A DNA stretch of 64,000 nt. Origin: Paraliobacillus sp044383835 (GTDB lineage: Bacteria > Bacillota > Bacilli > Bacillales > Amphibacillaceae). Below the pieces are notes generated by a model. The model ran no database searches. It was given only the letters and a program-made list of their open reading frames with translations, and was not told where the DNA came from. The stretch covers positions 62,001-126,000 of the forward strand of contig NZ_JBISEP010000006.1 in assembly GCF_044383835.1 (NCBI RefSeq), read 5' to 3'. Of the stretch, positions 51,357-60,564 are shown piece after piece. The translations under genes and the position numbers were made by a program. The number at the start of each line of letters is the position of its first letter. The first letter of the stretch is position 1.

Positions 51357-52334
51357 ATGCAGAAAGAACAAGTTATCATTATTGGTGCTGGTCCATGTGG
51401 AATGTCAGCAGCTTTGTCACTTCAAGATAAAGGAATAAAGCCATTACTAATTGAAAAAGGGAATATTACAAATTCTATTTACAACTATCCAACTCATCAA
51501 ACCTTTTTTAGTTCTAGTGAACGTTTAGAAGTAGGTAATATTCCGTTTATTACGGAAAAGAAGAAGCCGGTTCGCAATCAAGCCTTAGCCTATTACCGAG
51601 AAGTTGCAAGTAGAAGGTTGTTGCGAATTAATAGCTTTGAAAGAGTTACTGATGTTGCAAAAGATGGTGATGCATTTATAGTTAACACACTGTCAAATAA
51701 ACATGAAAGTCAATCATACAAAGCTAAATTCGTTGTTGTAGCGACAGGTTATTATGATCAACCGAATGAATTAGGAGTAAAAGGTGAAAGTTTTCCTCAC
51801 GTGTATCATTATTTCAAGGAAGCACATCCTTTTTATCGAAAGAAAGTAGTTATTATTGGTGGGAGAAATTCAGCTGTCGATGCAGCATTAGAGTTACATA
51901 AAGCAGAAGCGGATATAACCGTTTTATACCGCGGATCTGATTATTCAGAAAGTGTGAAGCCTTGGATTCTGCCGGAATTTAAAGCTTTAGTTGATAAAAA
52001 CCATATTTCAATGGAGTTTAAGGCAACGATAAATGAAATAACAGACAATCAAGTTGTGTATCAAGTGAATGGTGAAACGAAAGTAGTGGAAGCATCTTTT
52101 GTATTTGCGATGACTGGCTATCGACCAGACCATCAATTTATTCGATCGATGGGAGTAAACATTGAATTGGATACAGGAAGACCTGCTTTTAACGTAGACA
52201 CAATGGAAACGAATGTGAAAGGTATTTATATCGCTGGCGTAATTGCAGCTGGATATAACAATAACGAAATATTTATTGAAAATGGCCGTTATCATGGTCC
52301 ATTAATTGCCGATGACATAGCAAAAAAATACTAA
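51357..52334 (+). CDS. ypdA: Bacillithiol disulfide reductase YpdA
   Basis: 325-aa flavoprotein oxidoreductase. FAD motif IIIGAGPCGMSAALSL with the redox Cys in GPCG, the block NYPTHQTFFSSSERLEVGNIPF in parts, NAD(P)H motif IIGGRNSAVDAALEL, and C-terminal GVIAAGYNNNEIFIENG. YpdA (Bdr) reduces oxidised bacillithiol. TAGGGGG precedes the ATG. gudB, its usual upstream neighbour in B. subtilis, is not here. Confidence 0.92.
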   Translation: MQKEQVIIIGAGPCGMSAALSLQDKGIKPLLIEKGNITNSIYNYPTHQTFFSSSERLEVGNIPFITEKKKPVRNQALAYYREVASRRLLRINSFERVTDVAKDGDAFIVNTLSNKHESQSYKAKFVVVATGYYDQPNELGVKGESFPHVYHYFKEAHPFYRKKVVIIGGRNSAVDAALELHKAEADITVLYRGSDYSESVKPWILPEFKALVDKNHISMEFKATINEITDNQVVYQVNGETKVVEASFVFAMTGYRPDHQFIRSMGVNIELDTGRPAFNVDTMETNVKGIYIAGVIAAGYNNNEIFIENGRYHGPLIADDIAKKY

Positions 52335-52372
52335 AATAGAGAGCAGTTCCATATGAGCTGCTCTCTATTATT
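52335..52372. terminator. Bidirectional terminator, ypdA versus asparaginase
   Basis: AATAGAGAGCAG pairs with CTGCTCTCTATT between converging genes, with T-rich flank. Confidence 0.85.
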
Positions 52373-53330
52373 ATTCAAAATAAGCGTGAACATCTTGATT
52401 GCGTGTTGATTCCAAAACCATTAATAATTTTATACGAGCTTTTTGACCGTTTAATCGTTTAGCGAATATGATTCCCATGTCGTGTAATTGCTTCCCCCCT
52501 CCTAGATAAGAGTAGGTAGGTTGTACAACGCCTTTAAAACTTCTAGATACTAATACAACAGGGATATGATTGTTAAGTAGTTTTTTTAATGGGTCAACCA
52601 TTTCTGGTGGTAGGTTTCCTTGTCCGAATCCCTCAATAACTAATCCATCTATATTCATTTCTAATAATGCCTCAAACAATCCTTTATCCATTCCAGCGTA
52701 GGCTTTGAGCAAAGGAACTTGTTTTGAAATTTGTTCACATTCATATTTTTCATATGAAATCCATTTATGATAAAAATAAATGTCTTGTTTGGTTATCATT
52801 CCAATAGGGCCAAATTGTGGGCTTTGAAATGTAGCAACATTACTCGTTGCAGTTTTGGTAACATAAGCGGCAGTATGAATTTCATCGTTCATCACAACAA
52901 GTACCCCCTTTTCAAAGGACTCATCAACTGTTGCGACACGAATTGCACAATTTAAATTATAAAGTCCATCTGAGCCAATTTCATTGCTAGAACGCATCGC
53001 ACCTGTAATAACAATTGGTTTTTTCGTTTCGATATATAAATCTAAAAAATAAGCAGTTTCTTCTAATGTGTCTGTTCCATGAGTAATGACAACACCATCA
53101 AATTCGCCTATTCTTGATTCAATGTACTTACCAATTTCAAGCATATGATTTGGTGTAATGTGAGGTGAGGGGAGATGATATAACACTCTTTCTTCTATTT
53201 TTGCAAATTGTTTAATTAATGCTTGTCCTTCTATAAGTGGGTTCGATGCAGTTGTACTGACTGCACCAGTCTCTTGATCTTCTGACATTGCTATCGTTCC
53301 ACCTGTATGTATTAGTAAAATGTTTTTCAA
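52371..53330 (-). CDS. ansA: L-asparaginase
   Basis: Hydrolyses asparagine to aspartate and ammonia. 319 aa, no signal peptide, so cytoplasmic. Active-site threonines are in LIHTGGTIAMSE and VITHGTDTLEETA, with the Lys region TGAMRSSNEIGSDG. The start is taken as TTG 53330 (MKNILLIHTGG) because GGTGA lies six bases upstream; TTG 53342 and GTG 53339 are also in frame. Monocistronic on the minus strand. Confidence 0.9.
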   Translation of the reverse strand: MKNILLIHTGGTIAMSEDQETGAVSTTASNPLIEGQALIKQFAKIEERVLYHLPSPHITPNHMLEIGKYIESRIGEFDGVVITHGTDTLEETAYFLDLYIETKKPIVITGAMRSSNEIGSDGLYNLNCAIRVATVDESFEKGVLVVMNDEIHTAAYVTKTATSNVATFQSPQFGPIGMITKQDIYFYHKWISYEKYECEQISKQVPLLKAYAGMDKGLFEALLEMNIDGLVIEGFGQGNLPPEMVDPLKKLLNNHIPVVLVSRSFKGVVQPTYSYLGGGKQLHDMGIIFAKRLNGQKARIKLLMVLESTRNQDVHAYFE

Positions 53331-53413
53331 TTTATTCACCAACTTTTCATATTTTCATTTTTCTTATTTCATGATACGATGAAAGTAATTTTTATGGAAG
53401 AGGGTATCATAGT

Positions 53414-54103
53414 ATGTTAGTACTTCTATCAGCTGGAATAGCGCCTGCATTAGCGTTAATGACCTTTTTTTATTTAAAGGATCGTTTTAATACAGAACCC
53501 ATTTTACCTATTGTTCAATCGTTTGTTTATGGTGCTTTACTAGTATTTCCAATTATGTTTATTCAATATGCATTTGCCGCTGAAGAAGTTGCACAAGGGT
53601 TTTTTCTTTCTTCATTTATATTGACTGGGCTTTTAGAAGAATTTTTTAAATGGTTTATTTTTGTTTATACAGTATATAAATTTACAACCTTTAATTCTTT
53701 TTATGATGGAATCATATATGGCGTGGCAATTAGTTTAGGTTTTGCAACTGTTGAAAATATATTATATCTTGTTGCTCACGGGATAGAGTATGCTCTTGCT
53801 AGAGCTTTTTTCCCTGTTTCGTCTCATGCATTATTCGGTGTGGTAATGGGTTATTATCTAGGTAGGGCACGATTTAATCCTCTAAAGCCGAGGTTAATGA
53901 TGTTTGTAGCATTATTATTACCTTTTCTATTACATGGTTTGTATGATTATATTTTACAAACAACGAAAGGAAATTGGTTATACATATTAACTCCATTTAT
54001 GATTCTATTATGGTTAAATGCAATAAAAAAAGTGAAGCAAGCAAATCACTATACAAGATGGAGTAACCATCCGACATCAAAACAGAATATCGATCTATTA
54101 TAA
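53414..54103 (+). CDS. prsW: Intramembrane protease PrsW
   Basis: 229-aa polytopic membrane protein that makes the first cut in anti-sigma factor RsiW, releasing sigma-W under envelope stress. Family residues: GLLEEFFKW (glutamate pair), GFATVENILYL, PVSSHALFGVVMGYY and LLHGLYDY. About seven helices. GGAAGAGGG precedes the ATG. Position (YpdC) before sleB matches B. subtilis. Its target operon is not in the window. Confidence 0.92.
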   Translation: MLVLLSAGIAPALALMTFFYLKDRFNTEPILPIVQSFVYGALLVFPIMFIQYAFAAEEVAQGFFLSSFILTGLLEEFFKWFIFVYTVYKFTTFNSFYDGIIYGVAISLGFATVENILYLVAHGIEYALARAFFPVSSHALFGVVMGYYLGRARFNPLKPRLMMFVALLLPFLLHGLYDYILQTTKGNWLYILTPFMILLWLNAIKKVKQANHYTRWSNHPTSKQNIDLL

Positions 54104-54149
54104 AGTGTGTGTAGCGTGATTTAACCAATCATAAAACACACATTTTTTT
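54104..54149 (+). terminator. prsW terminator
   Basis: GTGTGT...TGATT pairs with AATCA...ACACAC, followed by seven T. Confidence 0.8.
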
Positions 54150-54255
54150 ATGTCATCACATTAAACGTATAGATTAAAACAAAATAATGAATAAAAAAAA
54201 GAATTAGCCTAAAAATACCACTAACGAATGTATTTAGATAGCAGGAGGCTTCGTT

Positions 54256-55110
54256 ATGTCTATGAAAACAAAAAAGTTATGGTTAATTGGTTTTTTCCTT
54301 TTAGTATTTACATCAATGGCTATGCAACCAATTGAAGAAGTGAACGCTTTTAGTCCGCAAATTATACAACATGGTGCAACAGGAGAAGATGTCATTGAAT
54401 TACAAGCAAGGTTACAATATGTAGGCTTTTATAACGGAAAGATTGATGGGGTGTTTGGATGGGGGACCTATTGGGCACTTCGAAATTTTCAATATGAATT
54501 TGGAATGAAGATAGATGGATTGGCAGGACAGCAAGTGAAAGATAAGTTAGTAAAAGTATCAAAGTATGATAAACAATTTATTAAAAAAAATATAGAATCG
54601 GGAAATAAGTTTACTTATTACGGAGGCACCCCTAAGCAAGAACAAGTAAAACAGAATAATAAAAATAATACAAACAAAGCAAATGATAATAAACAAGCAA
54701 CAGATAACCAAAATACATCATTAGAGCCTACTTCGGTTAATGTTCCAAATGGTTATTCTCAAAATGATATACAGCTAATTGCGAATGCGGTTTATGGTGA
54801 AGCAAGAGGGGAGCCTTATGAAGGTCAAGTAGCGGTTGCTGCTGTTATTTTAAATCGTGTTCAGAGCACATCTTTTCCAAACACAATTTCTGGGGTTATT
54901 TTTGAACCACGCGCATTTACAGCTGTTGCAGATGGTCAAATTTGGCTCACACCGAATGATACTGCAAAAAAAGCAGTAGTTGATGCTTTAAACGGATGGG
55001 ATCCTACAGGTGATGCAATCTATTATTTCAATCCAAACACCGCAACGTCTAGTTGGATTTGGTCTAGACCACAAATTAAACGAATTGGAAAACATGTATT
55101 TTGCATGTAA
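54256..55110 (+). CDS. sleB: Spore cortex-lytic enzyme SleB
   Basis: Germination lytic transglycosylase acting on muramic-delta-lactam cortex. 284 aa: signal peptide (about 1-32), a peptidoglycan-binding domain (about 38-95, GATGEDVIELQARLQYVGFYNG in parts), and an Asn/Lys/Gln-rich linker (about 125-160). The catalytic Hydrolase_2 domain (about 170-284) has the active Glu in NAVYGEARGEPYEG (about residue 183), plus VAAVILNRV and WIWSRP. GCAGGAGGC precedes the ATG. Operon with ypeB. A TGAATAA at 54188 could belong to a forespore promoter, but a properly spaced -10 is unclear. Confidence 0.95.
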   Translation: MSMKTKKLWLIGFFLLVFTSMAMQPIEEVNAFSPQIIQHGATGEDVIELQARLQYVGFYNGKIDGVFGWGTYWALRNFQYEFGMKIDGLAGQQVKDKLVKVSKYDKQFIKKNIESGNKFTYYGGTPKQEQVKQNNKNNTNKANDNKQATDNQNTSLEPTSVNVPNGYSQNDIQLIANAVYGEARGEPYEGQVAVAAVILNRVQSTSFPNTISGVIFEPRAFTAVADGQIWLTPNDTAKKAVVDALNGWDPTGDAIYYFNPNTATSSWIWSRPQIKRIGKHVFCM

Positions 55111-55128
55111 GAAAGGAGTAAACTTAGT

Positions 55129-56469
55129 ATGTTTAGATGGATTTCGATAACATTATTATCCATTGCGATTTTTGCAACAGCTGCATGGGGCTATCAAGAG
55201 CACCAAGAGAAAAATGCGATATTAGTGCAGGCAGAAAATAATTACCAACGTGCATTTCACGATTTAACTTATAAAATTGATTTACTACATGACAAAATTG
55301 GAACAACATTAGCATTAAATACGAAAGAGACGTTATCTCCTCAACTAGTTGAAATATGGAGAATTACTTCAGAAGCGAACACGGACGTCGGTCAATTACC
55401 ACTAGCTTTATTACCATTCAATAAAACGGAAGAGTTTTTGTCTAATATTGGTGACTTTACTTATCGGACAGCTGTTCGAGATCTGGAAAATAACCCACTG
55501 TCAGACGAAGAAATAAAGGACTTGAAAGATTTATATCAAACATCTGGAGATATTAAGAAAGAGCTACGAAAAGTACAGCATGTTGTATTAGAAGATAATT
55601 TACGGTGGATGGACGTGCAGTTAGCTTTAGTTAATAATGATGAACAACAAGATAATACGATCATCGATGGTTTTAAAACAGTAGATCAGACAGCAAGAGA
55701 ATATGCTGAAAGTACGCTTTCCACTAATATTACAGGTATATCAAATGAGAAGCATGATTATCGATTTATTTCAGGAAAGAAAATAAAAGAAAATGAGGCC
55801 GAAAAAAAAATTCGTCAGCTGTTTTCATTACCAAAAGAAACAAACGTAGTAGTTGCAAAAAGTGGGAAAGGTGCGACATTACCAACGTATAGTGGTTCTT
55901 TTAAATCAAATGGTGTTCATGGTTATATTGATTTATCTGAAAAAGGTGGAAACACACTTTCCTTTATGCTAAACAGAAAAATAAAAAAGCAACAGTTAAG
56001 TTTAAATGAGGCAGCAAAGAAAGCTTCCACGTTTTTAGAAAAAAATGGTTTGACAAAAATGGAGCTTTTTCAAAGTAGTCAATATGATCATGTCGGTGTA
56101 TTTCAGTTTTTGTATAAACAAGATGATGTGCGAATGTATCCTGATAAAGTTCAATTGAAGGTTGCATTAGATAACGGTGAGATATTAGGTTATATGGCAA
56201 ATGACTATTATCGCAACCATCAGGAAAGAACGATCAAAGAACCAACGATTTCTTTGGATGATGCTAAAGCAAAGGTGAATCCATCTGTTACTGTTCAAGA
56301 TCAACATTTAGCTGTAGTAGAAAATGATGTAGCAGAAGAGGTATTGGCATATGCATTTTTAGGAACAATGGGTGAGGAAACGTATCGAATATTCATTGAT
56401 GCAAACAATGGAAATGAATTACAAGTGGAAAAATTAAAAGCTGTAGAAACAAAATGGAATTTAGATTAG
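55129..56469 (+). CDS. ypeB: Germination protein YpeB
   Basis: 446 aa. An N-terminal membrane anchor (about 3-20) is followed by a helical domain and C-terminal PepSY-like repeats (about 200-445, for example NEAAKKASTFLEKNGLTKMEL in parts and DDAKAKVNPSVTVQ). Required for SleB localisation and stability in the spore. Starts 18 bp after sleB with AAAGGAG; the pair ends in a terminator. Confidence 0.93.
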   Translation: MFRWISITLLSIAIFATAAWGYQEHQEKNAILVQAENNYQRAFHDLTYKIDLLHDKIGTTLALNTKETLSPQLVEIWRITSEANTDVGQLPLALLPFNKTEEFLSNIGDFTYRTAVRDLENNPLSDEEIKDLKDLYQTSGDIKKELRKVQHVVLEDNLRWMDVQLALVNNDEQQDNTIIDGFKTVDQTAREYAESTLSTNITGISNEKHDYRFISGKKIKENEAEKKIRQLFSLPKETNVVVAKSGKGATLPTYSGSFKSNGVHGYIDLSEKGGNTLSFMLNRKIKKQQLSLNEAAKKASTFLEKNGLTKMELFQSSQYDHVGVFQFLYKQDDVRMYPDKVQLKVALDNGEILGYMANDYYRNHQERTIKEPTISLDDAKAKVNPSVTVQDQHLAVVENDVAEEVLAYAFLGTMGEETYRIFIDANNGNELQVEKLKAVETKWNLD

Positions 56470-56497
56470 GGAGTGGATGTAAATCCTTCCCTTTTTT
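56468..56497 (+). terminator. sleB-ypeB terminator
   Basis: GGGA-GTGGAT pairs with ATCC-TTCCC with a small bulge, followed by TTTTTT; begins in the ypeB stop. Confidence 0.8.
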
Positions 56498-56601
56498 CTT
56501 TCATTTTAGGTAAAAATGTTGTATAACTATAATGAGTATTTATTCTTAGTACTAAATAAGCAGAAGAAAACTAATGCTTCTTATAGGAGGGTTTTTGAAA
56601 G

Positions 56602-57255
56602 TTGATAAAAATAGGTATGACATTAAGACTACAAGCATTAGAAGAGGAAGAGTCGTCAAATTATCGTAGCAAAGTGGTTGAACAAGAAGGCTCTACAATA
56701 TATATTGATTACCCGATTAATGAAACGACTGGCAGAACGAATATTTTCCCGAAAGGAACAACTTTTAATGTAAGTTTTGTTGATCAATCCCAAACTGTTT
56801 ATCAGTTCAAAACAGAAATCATTGGTAAGAAAATGGGGAAAATCCCAATGCTAATGATTTACTTCTCACAAGATGATATGATACGGATTCAGAGAAGAGA
56901 ATATGTAAGAGTAAATAGTGCTTTAGATATTTCGATCCATGACATGAAAAGTATCAAAAAACCTTTTCATTCGATTACCACCGATATTAGTGGTGGAGGG
57001 TTATGTGCACTTTATCCAATTGAGGAGTTATATCATAACGGAGATGTTGTAGATATATGTGTTGTATTACCAATGGAAAATGAAAGAACAGAATATATTA
57101 TGACAGAGGCATCCGTCATTCGTATCTTCAAGAAGGATGAGGCAGATAAGCCGTTGCTTACTCTTGAATTTAAGGATATTTCTGAAAGGGATCGACAACT
57201 CATTATCCGTCATTGTTTTGAAACGCAATTAAAAAATCGAAGACGTGAATTATAA
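56602..57255 (+). CDS. motI: PilZ-domain c-di-GMP receptor YpfA (MotI/DgrA)
   Basis: 217 aa. An N-terminal YcgR-like domain (about 1-95) leads to a PilZ domain (about 97-210) with both c-di-GMP motifs: RIQRREYVRV (RxxxR type) and TDISGGGLCA (D/NxSxxG). In B. subtilis the homologue binds MotA and acts as a flagellar clutch when c-di-GMP is high. TTG start 56602 after GGAGGG (spacing 10). Confidence 0.9.
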   Translation: MIKIGMTLRLQALEEEESSNYRSKVVEQEGSTIYIDYPINETTGRTNIFPKGTTFNVSFVDQSQTVYQFKTEIIGKKMGKIPMLMIYFSQDDMIRIQRREYVRVNSALDISIHDMKSIKKPFHSITTDISGGGLCALYPIEELYHNGDVVDICVVLPMENERTEYIMTEASVIRIFKKDEADKPLLTLEFKDISERDRQLIIRHCFETQLKNRRREL

Positions 57256-57360
57256 TTTTTGAGGAAACGTATCTAACATTATGTTAAAAATATGTTATCC
57301 TTTACTTATGAAATACATAAGTAGACGATTATTTTGTGGTTTATGCAGAGAGGAAGTAGA

Positions 57361-58041
57361 ATGATGAAAAACAACAAAATTGCTATTGCAATTGATGGTC
57401 CAGCAGCTGCCGGTAAAAGTACAGTAGCAAAAAAGGTAGCATATCAATTAGATTACATATATATTGACACAGGAGCAATGTATCGTGCATTAACTTATAA
57501 AGCTTTACGACATAATATACCGCTATCAGATGGTGATAAGCTTTTTGAATTAATTAAAACGTCGACTATTCGACTACAACAAGTGAATAATAAACAAATG
57601 GTGTTAATCGATGAAGAAGATGTGACGGATGCTGTTCGAGGAGAAGATGTAACGAACCATGTTTCCGTTGTGGCACAGCATCGACTGGTACGTGAAGAAA
57701 TGGTTAAACAACAAAAACAATTGGCCGCTAAACGTGGAGTTGTAATGGATGGAAGAGATATTGGAACACATGTCATACCCGATGCAGAGGTGAAAATATT
57801 TCTTATTGCGTCTGTAGAAGAGAGAGCTATCCGCAGACATGATGAAAATGTATCAAAAGGTTTCACATCGGATTTAGAAAAATTAAAAGTAGAAATCGCT
57901 AATCGAGATAAATTGGATTCGGAACGTGAAGTATCTCCACTTATTAGAGCAGAAGATGCAATTGAAATTGACACAACATCACTGTCTATCGAAGAAGTGA
58001 CACATAAAATTTTAACAATTGTTTCTAATACAAAGGAGTAA
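57361..58041 (+). CDS. cmk: Cytidylate kinase
   Basis: Phosphorylates CMP/dCMP. 226 aa with P-loop DGPAAAGKST, the YIDTGAMYRALT substrate block, MDGRDIGTHVIPDAEVKIFL in parts and the lid RRHDEN. ATG 57361 follows AGAGGAAG; an upstream in-frame ATG at 57334 would add residues unlike Cmk. Short operon with plsC and possibly ypfD. Confidence 0.95.
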   Translation: MMKNNKIAIAIDGPAAAGKSTVAKKVAYQLDYIYIDTGAMYRALTYKALRHNIPLSDGDKLFELIKTSTIRLQQVNNKQMVLIDEEDVTDAVRGEDVTNHVSVVAQHRLVREEMVKQQKQLAAKRGVVMDGRDIGTHVIPDAEVKIFLIASVEERAIRRHDENVSKGFTSDLEKLKVEIANRDKLDSEREVSPLIRAEDAIEIDTTSLSIEEVTHKILTIVSNTKE

Positions 58042-58045
58042 AACA

Positions 58046-58627
58046 ATGAGTTTTTATCGATTTGCTAGATCAGTCGTTTATATCATACTACGCCCTATTT
58101 ATCGCTTTAACGTTATTGGAAAAGAAAACATTCCAAAAAAAGGGCCAGTAATTATTTGTTCCAATCACATATCTAATTTAGATCCACCTGTTGTTGGAAT
58201 TACGTGTCCAAGAGATATTTATTTTATGGCAAAAGAAGAATTATTTAAAAACAAGTTTTTAGGTGGTCTACTTTTGAAGTTACATGCATTTCCAATCAAA
58301 AGAGGAATGAAAGATCGAGATGCATTAAGAAGTGCTTTAGCTATTTTGAAAGACGGAAAAACATTAGGATTATTTCCAGAGGGCACAAGAAGTAAGACAG
58401 GAGAAATTGGCAAAGGGCTTTCTGGTGTTGGTTTTTTTGCATTACGATCTGAGGCGACAGTTATACCATGTGCTATTATTGGCCCGTATCAAAAAGGCAA
58501 GCGTTTGAAGGTAGTGTATGGAAAAGAGATCGCGATGGATGATTTAAGGGAAAACAAGGTCAAAGCAAGTGAAGTGACGAATGTTATTATGGAAAATATA
58601 AAACAATTAAAAGCTAAATACTCGTAG
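58046..58627 (+). CDS. plsC: 1-acyl-sn-glycerol-3-phosphate acyltransferase
   Basis: 193-aa membrane-associated acyltransferase making phosphatidic acid. Acyltransferase motifs: NHISNLDPP (HxxxxD), KRGMKDRDALRSAL, LFPEGTRSKTGE and VIPCAIIGPY. An N-terminal hydrophobic helix precedes them. AAAGGAG is seven bases before ATG 58046, four bases after the cmk stop. Confidence 0.93.
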   Translation: MSFYRFARSVVYIILRPIYRFNVIGKENIPKKGPVIICSNHISNLDPPVVGITCPRDIYFMAKEELFKNKFLGGLLLKLHAFPIKRGMKDRDALRSALAILKDGKTLGLFPEGTRSKTGEIGKGLSGVGFFALRSEATVIPCAIIGPYQKGKRLKVVYGKEIAMDDLRENKVKASEVTNVIMENIKQLKAKYS

Positions 58628-58729
58628 TTTTTATTGTCTATTGCTTGACAAATAAGCAAAAATGTTAGAAGTTAGAAAAAAAGACAAGTTACTTTTAAGT
58701 TTTGTCACAAATTCAAGGAGGCCGTTTTT

Positions 58730-59869
58730 ATGGATGAGTTAAATAAAGAAGTAACAGATTTCAAAGGACTAACAGAAGGTGATACAGTTACAGGTAAAGT
58801 TGTAAAAGTAGAAGAAAAACAAGTGTTGGTCGATATTGATTACAAGATGGATGGTATTGTGCCAATAAGTGAATTATCAAGTCTTCACATTGAAAAGGCT
58901 AGTGACCTTGTGAATGAAGGAGACGAATTAACTTTAAAAGTTAAAAAAATCGAAGAGGAAGAGGTTATACTTTCCAAAAAAGCGATCGATGCGGAACAAG
59001 CATGGAATGACTTGGAAGACAAATTAGATAAAGGTACCGTTTTTGATGCTACAGTAAAAGAAATTGTAAAAGGTGGATTAGTTGTAGATGTTGGTATAAG
59101 AGGATTTATACCTGCTTCATTAATTGAAACTTACTTTGTTGAAGATTTTTCTGATTATCAAAATAAAACAATTTCTTTAAAAGTCGTTGAACTAGATAAA
59201 GCTAAAAATCGTGTCATTCTTTCTCACCGTGCTGTTGTTGAAGCCCAAGAAACAGAGAAAAAACAACAATTACTGGGGTCTATTGAGGTAGGTCAAACCT
59301 TAGAAGGAACAGTAGCTCGTATTACTTCATTTGGAGCTTTTGTTGATTTAGGTGGAATTGATGGATTAGTGCACATTTCACAACTTTCACATGAGCATGT
59401 GGAAAAACCAACAGAAGTAGTATCAGAAGGTGAAACAGTTAATGTGAAAGTATTATCCGTTGATGAAGATAATGAACGTATTTCGCTGTCCATTAAAGAT
59501 ACTTTACCAGGGCCATGGGAAAATATAAGTGAAAAAGTACAACCTGGCAGTATTGTTGAAGGAACGGTTAAAAGGTTAGTTAACTTTGGAGCTTTTGTTG
59601 AAGTATTGCCTGGTGTAGAAGGTCTTGTCCATATTTCACAAATATCGACTGAACATATTGGTACTCCTCAAGAAGTCTTAGAGGTAAACCAACAAGTTAA
59701 TGTGAAAGTATTAGATGTGAGTGAATCGGATCAGCGTATTTCTTTAAGCATTAAAGAAGTTGAAGCTGAAAAAAATCAACAAGTATTTAAAGCATACGAG
59801 AAGGAAGAAGATAATGCTGGGTTTCAATTAGGTGATATGATCGGTGACAAATTAGACAAATATAAATAA
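58730..59869 (+). CDS. ypfD: S1-domain RNA-binding protein YpfD (RpsA homologue)
   Basis: 379 aa with four consecutive S1 domains (about 14-85, 103-170, 188-257 and 275-343), for example VARITSFGAFVDLGGIDGLVHISQLS in parts and VKRLVNFGAFVEVLPGVEGLVHISQIS in parts. Shorter than the six-domain S1 of Gram-negatives; not an essential ribosomal protein in B. subtilis. AGGAGGCCG precedes the ATG. Confidence 0.94.
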   Translation: MDELNKEVTDFKGLTEGDTVTGKVVKVEEKQVLVDIDYKMDGIVPISELSSLHIEKASDLVNEGDELTLKVKKIEEEEVILSKKAIDAEQAWNDLEDKLDKGTVFDATVKEIVKGGLVVDVGIRGFIPASLIETYFVEDFSDYQNKTISLKVVELDKAKNRVILSHRAVVEAQETEKKQQLLGSIEVGQTLEGTVARITSFGAFVDLGGIDGLVHISQLSHEHVEKPTEVVSEGETVNVKVLSVDEDNERISLSIKDTLPGPWENISEKVQPGSIVEGTVKRLVNFGAFVEVLPGVEGLVHISQISTEHIGTPQEVLEVNQQVNVKVLDVSESDQRISLSIKEVEAEKNQQVFKAYEKEEDNAGFQLGDMIGDKLDKYK

Positions 59870-59874
59870 ACTAT

Positions 59875-59911
59875 TAAAAACTGGGTAAACAAAAAGTTAC
59901 CCAGTTTTTTG
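59875..59911 (+). terminator. ypfD terminator
   Basis: AAAACTGGGTAA pairs with TTACCCAGTTTT, then T run. Confidence 0.9.
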
Positions 59912-59952
59912 TTTGTGAGGTTTAGAAATATTGTTTTTAGTTATACTTTTTA

Positions 59953-60564
59953 ATGGTGATGAAAATGATCGTAGTTTATTGGTTTCTCTGGATATATTGG
60001 GTAATTGTAACTTTCTTAATGGAAAAAGGAAAAAAACGAAATAACATCGCTTGTTTTATGTTGTTATTAATTACATGTAGCTCTTTTAACTTAAGGTGGT
60101 TTGGTATTACAGTAAATCTATCCGTTATATTTCTGTTTATTGTGAGTAATATATTGCTAGTTTTAGCAAGAAGAAAGCTGTTTTTGTTTTTAGCGTGCTT
60201 ATTTATTGCACATGCTTATGCTGCACTTCAATTGTGGGATATTACGAATCCGGTGTGGGTGTTTGCTCCAAAAATAATCATATTTAGTTTGATTTTAGCA
60301 TTTTTGGTTTTGTTTATTACTTCTAATATGGTCGAACGATTCATTATTGCTTGTACATCTATTATTATCGGAGAGATTGTATATAGTTTGGTGGTCTATC
60401 GTCTAGAGTGGGATGTTACCATTGGAGACACATTTATGTTCCTCTTACTCTGTTCATTAACGTGTACGATTTTGCTTTATCATTTTTTCCTTGAAATAAA
60501 AATAAAACTCCAGGACATACTACATATGTTAGAACAGCAAAATAAGAGGTGGACAAATGAATGA
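59953..60564 (+). CDS. yphA: YphA family membrane protein
   Basis: 203 aa, almost wholly hydrophobic with about six or seven helices and a polar C-terminal tail (LEQQNKRWTNE). Located as yphA in B. subtilis, directly before the YIEGIA gene, which it overlaps by eight bases. Function unknown. The start is ambiguous: ATG 59953, GTG 59956, ATG 59959 and ATG 59965 are all in frame, and GGTGA could serve the last. Confidence 0.75.
   Translation: MVMKMIVVYWFLWIYWVIVTFLMEKGKKRNNIACFMLLLITCSSFNLRWFGITVNLSVIFLFIVSNILLVLARRKLFLFLACLFIAHAYAALQLWDITNPVWVFAPKIIIFSLILAFLVLFITSNMVERFIIACTSIIIGEIVYSLVVYRLEWDVTIGDTFMFLLLCSLTCTILLYHFFLEIKIKLQDILHMLEQQNKRWTNE

Noticed and set aside
54181..54240. Sigma-G promoter of sleB
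   Set aside because: TGAATAA is present but the best -10 (AATACCA) is 19 bp away with two mismatches, so I did not list it as a feature.
57309..57365. 18-codon ORF before cmk in the place of ypfB
   Set aside because: No ribosome binding site, overlaps the cmk start and has no membrane segment as expected of YpfB.
57495..58046. 183-aa reverse-strand ORF opposite cmk
   Set aside because: Serine/isoleucine-rich shadow of the cmk frame; no family pattern or start signal.
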